20,612 bases of DNA, from the NCBI GenBank assembly GCA_964622375.1, contig CAZUQA010000108.1, forward strand, positions 1 through 20,612, read 5' to 3'. The notes below the pieces were generated by a model that saw nothing but the letters and a program-made list of their open reading frames with translations, did not search any database and was not told where the DNA came from. A program made the translations under genes and the position numbers. Shown piece by piece: positions 14,538 to 20,612 of this stretch. Positions within the stretch are counted from its first letter, which is position 1. Each line of letters opens with the position of its first letter. The stretch comes from CAZUQA01 sp964622375 (lineage in GTDB: Bacteria; Bacillota_I; Bacilli_A; Erysipelotrichales; Erysipelotrichaceae).

Positions 14538-15884
14538 ATGGCTTTTGAAAATTTAACCAACCGCTTAAATAAAACTTTCCGTAATATCATCGGTAAAGGT
14601 CGCTTGTCCGAGAAAAACATGGATGCCATGTTACAGGATATTCGAGTAGCTTTACTGGAATCCGATGTCAATTATCGGGTTACCCAAATGTTTTTAGAGA
14701 GTATCAAAGAAAACTTTGACGGCGCTAATGTCATTGCCTCTTTGCAACCGGCGCAGATGGTTTACAAGATTGTCCGTGATCAACTAATTAAATTATTGGG
14801 CGATGAAAATGCCACGCTGAAATTCAATCTGCACGGCTTGACCAGCATCATGATCGTTGGTCTGCAAGGAAGCGGGAAAACCACGGCGGCTGCCAAAATC
14901 GCCAAACAGTTAATTACCAAACAATCCAAGAAAGTGTTATTGGTAGCCGGGGATATTGTCCGCCCGGCAGCCATTGAACAGTTACAGGTATTAGCTGGGG
15001 AAATTCCTTGTGCAGTTTTTACTTTAGGTACACAGACACCGGTAATAGAAACCATAAGGAAAGCACAATCTTACGCCAAAGAAAATAACTTTGATACCTT
15101 GATAATTGATACTGCCGGACGCTTGCATATCGACGAGGAATTGATGCAGGAGTTAGTGGAAATTGAGAAGTTATTGAAACCTGATGAAATATTACTGACA
15201 GCTGATGCCATGAGTGGTCAGGATATCGTCAATGTGGCTAATGACTTTACCCAACGTTTAAAAATCAGCGGTTTGATTGCCACGAAATTTGACGGTGACT
15301 CCAAGGGCGGTGGTGTTTTATCGGTTAAAGCTATTAGCGGCGTGCCGGTGAAGTTTGTTTCCGTCGGCGAAAAAGTTGATGATTTGGACATCTTCTACCC
15401 TGAGAGAATGGCTGATCGGATTTTAGGCATGGGCGATGTCATGACTTTGATTGAACAGGCCGAAGAGAAGCTGGATGCTGATGTCAATGCCCGTTCCTTA
15501 GAGCGTTTGATGAGCGGGGAATTTACTATTACCGATATGTTGCATCAATTAGAACAGGTGACCAAAATGGGGCCACTCAGCGGTTTGATGGGTATGATTC
15601 CCGGGATGAATCAATTAGCCGGGGCAATCAATGATGAAGACGCCAATAAAGAGATGCGCAAACAGATTGCCATCATGCGCAGTATGACAGTAGAGGAAAG
15701 AGAAAACCCCCAACTACTGCGTACTTCACGTAAAAGCCGAATTGCCAAAGGCAGTGGCACAAAAATGGAAGAGGTTAACAAACTCATTTCCACTTATGAA
15801 AAATCAAAAAAACAGATGGAAATGTTGACGAAAATGGCCAGTAGCGGCAATTTACCGGATTTTTCCAAGATTTTCAAACAGTAA
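14538..15884 (+). CDS. ffh: Signal recognition particle protein Ffh (SRP54 GTPase)
   Basis: Binds SRP RNA and signal sequences and delivers ribosomes to FtsY at the membrane. It is 448 aa. The N domain is 1-95 (ALLESDVNYRVT). The G domain carries the P-loop GLQGSGKTT (108-116), the insertion-box end VRPAAIEQLQ, DTAGR (191-195) and the guanine-specificity motif TKFDGDSKGGG (249-259); the usual forms are TKLD and D-A/S-RGG, so Phe and Lys are small variations. The Met-rich M domain (from about 300) has LHQLEQVTKMGPLSGLMGMI and the RNA-binding SRKSRIAKGSG. AAGGAG (14520-14525) is 12 nt from the ATG, and thiI ends 9 nt upstream, so it is probably in the ezrA operon. No ylxM precedes it, unlike B. 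subtilis. Confidence 0.96.
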   Translation: MAFENLTNRLNKTFRNIIGKGRLSEKNMDAMLQDIRVALLESDVNYRVTQMFLESIKENFDGANVIASLQPAQMVYKIVRDQLIKLLGDENATLKFNLHGLTSIMIVGLQGSGKTTAAAKIAKQLITKQSKKVLLVAGDIVRPAAIEQLQVLAGEIPCAVFTLGTQTPVIETIRKAQSYAKENNFDTLIIDTAGRLHIDEELMQELVEIEKLLKPDEILLTADAMSGQDIVNVANDFTQRLKISGLIATKFDGDSKGGGVLSVKAISGVPVKFVSVGEKVDDLDIFYPERMADRILGMGDVMTLIEQAEEKLDADVNARSLERLMSGEFTITDMLHQLEQVTKMGPLSGLMGMIPGMNQLAGAINDEDANKEMRKQIAIMRSMTVEERENPQLLRTSRKSRIAKGSGTKMEEVNKLISTYEKSKKQMEMLTKMASSGNLPDFSKIFKQ

Positions 15885-15914
15885 TTCCATTCCCATCACA
15901 TATTTCTGGACTAT

Positions 15915-15943
15915 AATTACCAAGGTAATTTCCCACTAAGTGG
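15915..15943 (+). repeat. Two adjacent short dyads between ffh and the P-type ATPase gene
   Basis: AATTACC-AA-GGTAATT (15915-15930) is followed 2 nt later by CCACT-A-AGTGG (15933-15943). Either could fold in RNA, but neither is followed by a proper T-run, so a terminator is doubtful. They lie upstream of the ATPase promoter and could be regulator sites. No clear intrinsic terminator for ffh is visible elsewhere in this gap. Confidence 0.4.
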
Positions 15944-15958
15944 ATTTGCCTGAAAACA

Positions 15959-15986
15959 TAGACTTTACATAGCATTATAGTACAAT
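15959..15986 (+). promoter_or_regulatory. Probable promoter of the P-type ATPase gene
   Basis: TAGACT (15959-15964) and TACAAT (15981-15986) are 16 nt apart. The -35 box matches the consensus at 4 of 6 positions and the -10 at 5 of 6. The leader to ATG 16022 would be about 30 nt with a strong GGAGG at 16011-16015. Confidence 0.5.
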
Positions 15987-16021
15987 GTTAAGTAGATGTT
16001 TAGGAGAGTTGGAGGTTATAG

Positions 16022-18664
16022 ATGAAATATGCACAAACTGAATTAACCGACCTTTACCACGATTTAGCTACTGATCCGACTTTAGGATTAACGGAAGCTG
16101 AAGTTAATAAGCGACAAAAAGAAAAAGGTCTAAATGTTTTTGAAGAAGAAAAAAGCGAAACTATTGTTGAAAAAGTAATTCATCATTTAAAAGATTTTAC
16201 TTCGCTGATACTATTAACCGCTGTGGCTATTGCGGTTTATTTAGGTTTTACCAGTGACCATGGTTTTACTGATGCCGTTGTCATTTTTTCTATCGTCGTG
16301 ATTAATATTTCATTGGCTGTGCGCCAGGAAATGGGAGCAGAGAAGGCTTTAGATGCTTTGAAAGCCATGACCCAACAGTCGACTGTTGTAATAAGGGATG
16401 GTGTAAAACAAGCGATAGAAGTCGCGCAATTAGTCCCTGGGGACATCATGCTTTTGGAAGCCGGTGATGGGATTTACGCCGATGCCCGGATTATTTCAGG
16501 GATCAATCTAAAAGTCGATGAAGCCGTTTTAACCGGGGAAAGTGAACCGGTAGAAAAAGATGAGAACGCCAAAATTGCGACTAATGCCACTTTGGGCGAT
16601 CAATTAAACATGTTGTTTTCCGGTTGTTTGGTGACTTTTGGGAAAGCCAAAGCTGTAGTTACGGCTACCGGGATGAATACCGAAATGGGAAAAATCGCCG
16701 GTTTACTAAATAACAGCAAGAAAATAAAAACGCCGTTACAGAAGAAAATGGACACTTTAGGTCGGAGCATTTGTTATCTGGGCTTGTTGTCGGGGGCTGT
16801 GTTATTCATTCTGCAATATTTTAATAATGAGCCGATTATGGTGGTGTTGCTGAATGCCGTCTCTTTAGCGGTGGCGGTTATACCTGAATGTTTGCCGATT
16901 ATTGTCACTATCACTTTAGCTTACGGTGTTGGTAATATGGCTAAAAAACAAGCGATTATCCGCAAGATGCCGGCAGTAGAAACCCTCGGTTCAGCTTCAG
17001 TCATCTGTAGCGACAAAACCGGTACTTTGACTTTAAATCAAATGACGATAAAGAAGGTTTGGGCGGTGGGTAATCAGCCGAAGAATGCCGAAGAAAAACT
17101 CAACCATCAAGAAATGCGTTTGATTGAGATGATGGGCTTAGCCAGCAATGCAGCCATTACCTTGGTTGATGGTAAAGAAGTAGAAATCGGTGATCCCACG
17201 GAATTGGCGATTATCCGTTTACTTAAGGACAAACAAATCAGTAAAGATAGTCTAGACGCCATCTTTCCAAAACTTCATGAGTTACCTTTTGATTCCCAAA
17301 GGAAGCTGATGACGACAGTTCATGAAACCGATGATTTGGAGGACTTGCGTTACATCTCAATAACTAAAGGAGCTTTCGACAGAATAGTAGCTGAAGTCAG
17401 CGGTTTTGATAAAAAACTGGCTAAAGAGATTCACGATCAATTCGCCGCCGAAGCCTTAAGGGTGTTGGCGGTAGCCTATAAATACTATGATGAATTACCT
17501 AATGATTTAAATGAAAAGGAACTAGAAGGGAATTTAGTATTTGCCGGTTTTGTCGGCATGATTGACCCGCCACGCCCGGAAAGTAAAGCCGCCGTGGCTA
17601 GAGCGAAAGAAGCCGGGATAAAAACGATTATGATTACCGGGGACCATGCCTTAACCGCCGCAGCTATCGCCAAAGATATTGGGATATTGGAAGTCGGAGC
17701 AAAGATTATTACCGGGGCGGAACTGGCTGAACTCTCACAAGACGATCTCAAGGCCCGAGTCAAAGATTACGCGGTTTACGCTCGGGTTTCTCCGGAAGAT
17801 AAACTACGGATTGTTGAAGCTTGGCAAAGTCATGGTGAAGTAGTTGCGATGACCGGCGATGGTGTCAATGATGCCCCGGCACTAAAAATGGCTGATGTCG
17901 GTGTCGCCATGGGTTCAGGTACCGAAGTGTCAAAGAACGCCAGTGATGTGGTATTGACCGATGACAATTTTGCCTCCATCGTCGATGCCGTGGCCGAAGG
18001 GCGGCGGGTATATGATAATATCCGCAAAGTGCTCTGGTCCTTGATTTCATGTAATATCTCAGAAATATTGATTATCTTAATCGCTATCCTTTTAGGCTGG
18101 GGTATGCCGCTGGTAGCTATTCAATTGTTGTTTATCAACGTTGTGGCTGATGGTATTCCTGATTTGTGTATGTGTAAAGAACCGATGGAAAAAGATGTCA
18201 TGCAAAGAAAACCGATTGCCCGCAATACTCGGATGACGGCGGACGGTTTAAAACGTCGGATTGCCGTTGTGGTTGGCGTGTTTACCATCGTTTCCTTGGT
18301 CGCTTATTATCTGGGGAAATTTGTCACACTTTCCCCTACAGTTACACCGTCACATTATGTCGGTCAAACCATGGCTTATATTGTTATTGCCTGGAGTTCA
18401 GTAGTTAATATCTTTAATGTGCGCAGTTTCAAAGAATCGATTTTCACTATCGGTTTTACTTCAAATATTTTATTGTTTGGCGGTATCTGTCTTTCCTTGA
18501 TTTTAGTGGTCTTAACCGCTACCTTACCGGTTGTTAGGGAAGTGTTCTATTGTGTGCCGCTGGACTATAATCATTGGTTGATTATGATTGCTTTGTCGCT
18601 GTCACCTTTGGTGGTAGTTGAGTTACAAAAATGGATAATTCGTAAACAGACTAAAAACTGCTAA
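16022..18664 (+). CDS. P2-type cation-transporting ATPase (probably Ca2+)
   Basis: Membrane pump of 880 aa that should export a divalent cation, most likely Ca2+, using ATP. It has the N-terminal cation-ATPase domain, TGES in the actuator domain, phosphorylated Asp331 in SDKTGT, the KGAFD nucleotide site, MITGDHALTAAAIAKDIGI and GDGVNDAPALKMADVGVAMG. Ion-pathway residues by SERCA analogy: Glu289 in M4, Asn678 and Glu681 in M5 (SCNISE), Asn706 and Asp710 in M6 (NVVADG); the SERCA Thr799 position is Ala709 and the M8 Glu is absent, so a single-ion P2A pump is likely. The M4 motif is PECLP, not the usual PEGLP, and M6 is followed by PDLCMCKEP, so Cys290, Cys716 and Cys718 lie near the pathway. 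It has its own promoter and terminator, and interrupts the usual ffh-rpsP neighbourhood. Other metals cannot be excluded. Confidence 0.92.
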   Translation: MKYAQTELTDLYHDLATDPTLGLTEAEVNKRQKEKGLNVFEEEKSETIVEKVIHHLKDFTSLILLTAVAIAVYLGFTSDHGFTDAVVIFSIVVINISLAVRQEMGAEKALDALKAMTQQSTVVIRDGVKQAIEVAQLVPGDIMLLEAGDGIYADARIISGINLKVDEAVLTGESEPVEKDENAKIATNATLGDQLNMLFSGCLVTFGKAKAVVTATGMNTEMGKIAGLLNNSKKIKTPLQKKMDTLGRSICYLGLLSGAVLFILQYFNNEPIMVVLLNAVSLAVAVIPECLPIIVTITLAYGVGNMAKKQAIIRKMPAVETLGSASVICSDKTGTLTLNQMTIKKVWAVGNQPKNAEEKLNHQEMRLIEMMGLASNAAITLVDGKEVEIGDPTELAIIRLLKDKQISKDSLDAIFPKLHELPFDSQRKLMTTVHETDDLEDLRYISITKGAFDRIVAEVSGFDKKLAKEIHDQFAAEALRVLAVAYKYYDELPNDLNEKELEGNLVFAGFVGMIDPPRPESKAAVARAKEAGIKTIMITGDHALTAAAIAKDIGILEVGAKIITGAELAELSQDDLKARVKDYAVYARVSPEDKLRIVEAWQSHGEVVAMTGDGVNDAPALKMADVGVAMGSGTEVSKNASDVVLTDDNFASIVDAVAEGRRVYDNIRKVLWSLISCNISEILIILIAILLGWGMPLVAIQLLFINVVADGIPDLCMCKEPMEKDVMQRKPIARNTRMTADGLKRRIAVVVGVFTIVSLVAYYLGKFVTLSPTVTPSHYVGQTMAYIVIAWSSVVNIFNVRSFKESIFTIGFTSNILLFGGICLSLILVVLTATLPVVREVFYCVPLDYNHWLIMIALSLSPLVVVELQKWIIRKQTKNC

Positions 18665-18701
18665 TAGAAGTCATTTGCCTGATTGGAAAATCACCTAATT
18701 G

Positions 18702-18730
18702 AGAGCTCAGGTTTCTGAGCTTTTTGTTTT
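18702..18730 (+). terminator. Intrinsic terminator after the P-type ATPase gene
   Basis: AGCTCAG (18704-18710) and CTGAGCT (18715-18721) form a 7-bp stem with loop GTTT, followed by TTTTTGTTTT. It separates the ATPase gene from the rpsP operon. Confidence 0.9.
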
Positions 18731-18733
18731 GAG

Positions 18734-18753
18734 GTCAAGTAAATTTACTTGAC
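18734..18753 (+). promoter_or_regulatory. 20-bp perfect palindrome over the rpsP -35 box (candidate operator)
   Basis: GTCAAGTAAATTTACTTGAC is a perfect palindrome with no spacer. Its right end contains TTGAC of the -35 hexamer. Occupancy by a dimeric regulator would block RNA polymerase. No regulator gene is nearby, and I cannot match the motif confidently to a known family. Confidence 0.55.
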
Positions 18754-18776
18754 AGAAACGTACTGAAAGATATAAT
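18749..18776 (+). promoter_or_regulatory. Consensus promoter of the rpsP-khpA-rimM-trmD operon
   Basis: TTGACA (18749-18754) and TATAAT (18771-18776), both perfect, are 16 nt apart. Transcription should begin near 18783, giving a 20-nt leader. Confidence 0.9.
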
Positions 18777-18802
18777 GATAAGGTGAAAGAAAAGGAGTTA
18801 AT

Positions 18803-19126
18803 ATGGCTGTAAAACTACGTTTAAGAAGAATGGGCGCCAAAAAAGCACCGTTCTATCGTATTGTCGCTGCTGATTCGCGTTTTCCGCGGGATGGGCGTTT
18901 TATTGAAATACTGGGCTATTACAATCCGACTACTAATCCGATTCAATTGAAAGTTGAAGAGGAATTGGTAATGAAATGGCTCAATGAAGGCGCCAAACCT
19001 TCAGACACGGTCAGAAATTTGTTATCGCAAGTCGGTATCATGAAGAAATTCCATGAAGCAAAAAAAGTCGCAAAAAAGGCTGAGCAGCCAAACGCCAAAG
19101 CTCAGAAGACGGCGGCAGGAGAATAA
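18803..19126 (+). CDS. rpsP: 30S ribosomal protein bS16
   Basis: Small-subunit ribosomal protein needed for 30S assembly. It is 107 aa, with the conserved core MAVKLRLRRMGAKKAPFYRI, DSRFPRDGRFIEILGYYNP and WLNEGAKPSDTVRNLLSQVGI. The last 25 residues form a basic, Ala/Lys-rich tail, slightly longer than in the shortest homologues. AAAGGAG at 18791-18797 is 5 nt from the ATG. It is the first gene of the operon and lies directly behind a perfect consensus promoter. khpA follows after 6 nt. Confidence 0.97.
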   Translation: MAVKLRLRRMGAKKAPFYRIVAADSRFPRDGRFIEILGYYNPTTNPIQLKVEEELVMKWLNEGAKPSDTVRNLLSQVGIMKKFHEAKKVAKKAEQPNAKAQKTAAGE

Positions 19127-19132
19127 CGGTTT

Positions 19133-19381
19133 ATGATAGATTTCGAAAATGTGCTTCTGGAAATAGTCAAACCTCTAGTTGAAGACGAAGCTAGTGTTTC
19201 AGTTAAGGAAATGGCTAGCATTGATGAAAATGAGATTATTCTTTATGTTTACGCCAAGAATGAGGATATTGCTCGTTTGATAGGAAAACAAGGGGTAAGG
19301 GCGACTGCTATTAGAAACATGATGGCTATCGGTTCGCGGCGGGTTGACAAAAGAATCAGTATTAAGTTTGAATCGTATTAG
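19133..19381 (+). CDS. khpA: KH-domain RNA-binding protein KhpA
   Basis: Small RNA-binding protein of 82 aa made of a single KH domain (ylqC family), which in Gram-positives dimerises with KhpB and affects cell length and RNA metabolism. The GxxG loop is GKQG at 51-54 within ARLIGKQGVRATAIRNMM, where the family's KH motif is expected. Its place between rpsP and rimM is the standard one in Firmicutes. A ylqD homologue, found here in B. subtilis, is missing. AGGAG at the end of rpsP is about 11 nt from the ATG. Confidence 0.93.
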   Translation: MIDFENVLLEIVKPLVEDEASVSVKEMASIDENEIILYVYAKNEDIARLIGKQGVRATAIRNMMAIGSRRVDKRISIKFESY

Positions 19382-19389
19382 GATACCAC

Positions 19390-19899
19390 TTGTCAAAAGC
19401 GGTAATGAATAAAGTAGTACTGGGCAAAATTGTGAATACCTATGGGCTTAAGGGTGAACTTAAGCTTTTGGTCGACCCTGACTATAGCGATCTAGAGTTT
19501 GAAAAAGATTCCATCATACTGATTGGGGAAAAAGAATACCTACTTTCCTCATATCGGAAAAAGAATAGTCTGTGGCGCATCAGCTTAGCCCAACACCACG
19601 ATATAAATTTAGTTGAACACTTGATTAATTCTTCAGTTGTCTGTGATTTAACTACGGTTAAGGTTTTACCACCGGGAAACTACTATAGCCATCAGCTATT
19701 AGGTTTGACAGTTTACAGTTTGCAGGATGAACTGCTGGGGCAAGTAATCAAAGTGGAAGACAGCGGCTTTCAAAAACGCTTACGGTTAATTTCTCCGAGC
19801 AATAAGGAGATTTTAATACCCTGGGTCGATTTTTTTGTTAAGGAGATAGATTTGGCAAGCAGAGTTATCAGAGTTGCTCTTATCGCAGGTTTAGTATGA
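19390..19899 (+). CDS. rimM: Ribosome maturation factor RimM
   Basis: 16S rRNA processing and 30S maturation factor that binds uS19. It is 169 aa from TTG 19390. The N-terminal barrel begins VVLGKIVNTYGLKGELKLL, matching the family's opening motif, and the C-terminal PRC-barrel region (about 95-168) includes YYSHQLLGLTVY and EILIPWVDFFVKEID. The start is uncertain: AGGA at 19380-19383, formed with the khpA stop, is 6 nt before TTG 19390, while ATG 19405 gives MNKVVLGK, closer to typical homologues, but has no ribosome binding site. The TGA overlaps the trmD ATG (ATGA). Confidence 0.92.
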   Translation: MSKAVMNKVVLGKIVNTYGLKGELKLLVDPDYSDLEFEKDSIILIGEKEYLLSSYRKKNSLWRISLAQHHDINLVEHLINSSVVCDLTTVKVLPPGNYYSHQLLGLTVYSLQDELLGQVIKVEDSGFQKRLRLISPSNKEILIPWVDFFVKEIDLASRVIRVALIAGLV

Positions 19900-20612
19900 A
19901 AATAAAAATTCTGACTTTGTTTCCGGCGATGTTTGCAGGCTTCTTACAAACTTCGATTGTAAAAAGGGCAATTGCTGATAAGAAGATCAAAATTGAAATA
20001 ATTGACCTCCGGGATTATGCACAGGGTAAACATCGTCAAGTTGATGATTATCCTTTTGGCGGTGGTGCCGGGATGCTGTTGATGATTGAGCCTCTGGTAA
20101 AAGCGCTGAGAAAAAATACTGGCAAAAAAACCCGAATTGTATTAACCGGTACCCAAGGTGAGAAGTTTAGCCAGAAAATAGCACAGGATCTATCAACGCA
20201 AAAAGAGATATTGATTATCTGCGGCCATTATGAAGGTATCGACGCCCGAATTTATAACTATATTGACCAAGAGATATCTATCGGCGATTATGTCTTAACC
20301 GGCGGCGAATTACCGGCGATGGTAATTTGCGATGCTGTAAGTCGTTTAGTTGAAGAAGTTATTTCATCTGACTCTTTGATTAGTGAGACATTTAATAACG
20401 ATTTACTGGAGGCCCCACAATACACCAGACCGGTAAATTTTGAGGGTTTAGTGGTACCTGAAGTGTTATTAAGCGGTCACCATGGGGAGATCAAGAAGTG
20501 GCAAGACCAAAAATCGTTGGAGTTAACGAAAGAAAAAAGGCCGGACTTATATAAAGCGCACTTAAAAAACAACAATGAACATAGGAGTCTCGTTGTTGCC
20601 TACAAAGCCGGT
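19896..20612 (+). CDS. trmD: tRNA (guanine-N1-)-methyltransferase TrmD, 3' end at window edge
   Basis: Methylates G37 of tRNAs with SAM, which prevents frameshifting. The reading frame starts at ATG 19896, overlapping the rimM stop as ATGA, and is still open after 239 codons at the right edge; homologues are about 230-250 aa, so only a few codons and the stop should be missing. Translation gives MKIKILTLFPAMFAGFLQTS at the N-terminus, DYPFGGGAGM, CGHYEGIDARI and SIGDYVLTGGELPAMV in the SPOUT knot that binds SAM, then LLEAPQYTRPVNFEG and VPEVLLSGHHGEIKKW, all diagnostic. It is the fourth gene of the rpsP operon; rplS would normally come next, outside the window. Confidence 0.95.
   Translation, partial: MKIKILTLFPAMFAGFLQTSIVKRAIADKKIKIEIIDLRDYAQGKHRQVDDYPFGGGAGMLLMIEPLVKALRKNTGKKTRIVLTGTQGEKFSQKIAQDLSTQKEILIICGHYEGIDARIYNYIDQEISIGDYVLTGGELPAMVICDAVSRLVEEVISSDSLISETFNNDLLEAPQYTRPVNFEGLVVPEVLLSGHHGEIKKWQDQKSLELTKEKRPDLYKAHLKNNNEHRSLVVAYKAG

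Noticed and set aside
16373..16388. 16-bp perfect palindrome CAACAGTCGACTGTTG in the P-type ATPase gene
   Set aside because: Eight-base arms without spacer are expected at roughly 0.3 per 20 kb, and it lies deep in coding sequence encoding conserved residues, with no supporting context.
17485..18050. Several antisense open frames of 60-90 codons opposite the P-type ATPase gene
   Set aside because: Codon-bias shadows of a strongly coding region; the sequences show no domain and no start signals.
1..20612. CRISPR array, tRNA/rRNA genes, insertion sequences, phage or defence genes, altered genetic code
   Set aside because: No regularly spaced repeats, no cloverleaf or rRNA-like sequence, no transposase or integrase, and TGA is used as a stop with TGG for Trp.

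Overview
The window is 20.6 kb of a low-GC, Gram-positive (Firmicutes, Bacilli/Erysipelotrichia-like) chromosome. Supporting signs are strong AAGGAGG-type ribosome binding sites, several GTG and TTG starts, an ezrA gene, Gram-positive-type NagB and ThiI (no rhodanese domain visible), lipoprotein substrate-binding proteins, and the order rpsP-khpA-rimM-trmD. TGA, TAA and TAG are all used as stops and TGG encodes Trp, so the genetic code is standard. Every real gene is on the + strand, coding is dense, and no intergenic stretch exceeds 300 bases. I see no tRNA, rRNA, insertion sequence, phage gene, toxin-antitoxin pair or CRISPR array.

Layout. (1) 1-1873: the end of an amino-sugar/sugar operon: a LacX-type aldose epimerase cut by the left edge, glucosamine-6-phosphate deaminase (nagB) and a small thioredoxin with a CEPC active site. 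(2) 1957-6415: a polyamine uptake operon. A promoter with a nested inverted repeat drives an XRE-cupin regulator followed by potA, potB, potC and potD, closed by an intrinsic terminator. (3) 6480-10465: a second ABC uptake operon, with its own promoter flanked by two dyads. It encodes a lipoprotein binding protein, an ATPase and a fused two-domain permease of the AfuABC/FbpABC class, and ends in a terminator. (4) 10499-15884: ezrA (division), a NifS-type cysteine desulfurase, thiI (tRNA 4-thiouridine/thiamine sulfur transfer) and ffh (SRP GTPase), tightly packed with overlapping starts. (5) 15959-18730: a P2-type cation (probably Ca2+) ATPase with its own promoter and terminator, sitting between ffh and rpsP. 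(6) 18734-20612: a consensus promoter overlapped by a 20-bp perfect palindrome, then rpsP, khpA, rimM and trmD (the last cut by the right edge).

How it works together. The two ABC operons each carry a full importer, and the first has a dedicated regulator. The desulfurase and ThiI form the known sulfur-relay pair for s4U in tRNA. Ffh, bS16, KhpA, RimM and TrmD belong to translation and protein export.

I did not find a clearly undescribed system. The gene content is housekeeping plus transport. The signals most worth checking are non-coding or residue-level: a perfect 12-bp stem inside the second ABC ATPase gene, the palindrome over the rpsP -35 box, the dyads around the two ABC promoters, and cysteine substitutions in the ion-pathway motifs of the P-type ATPase.
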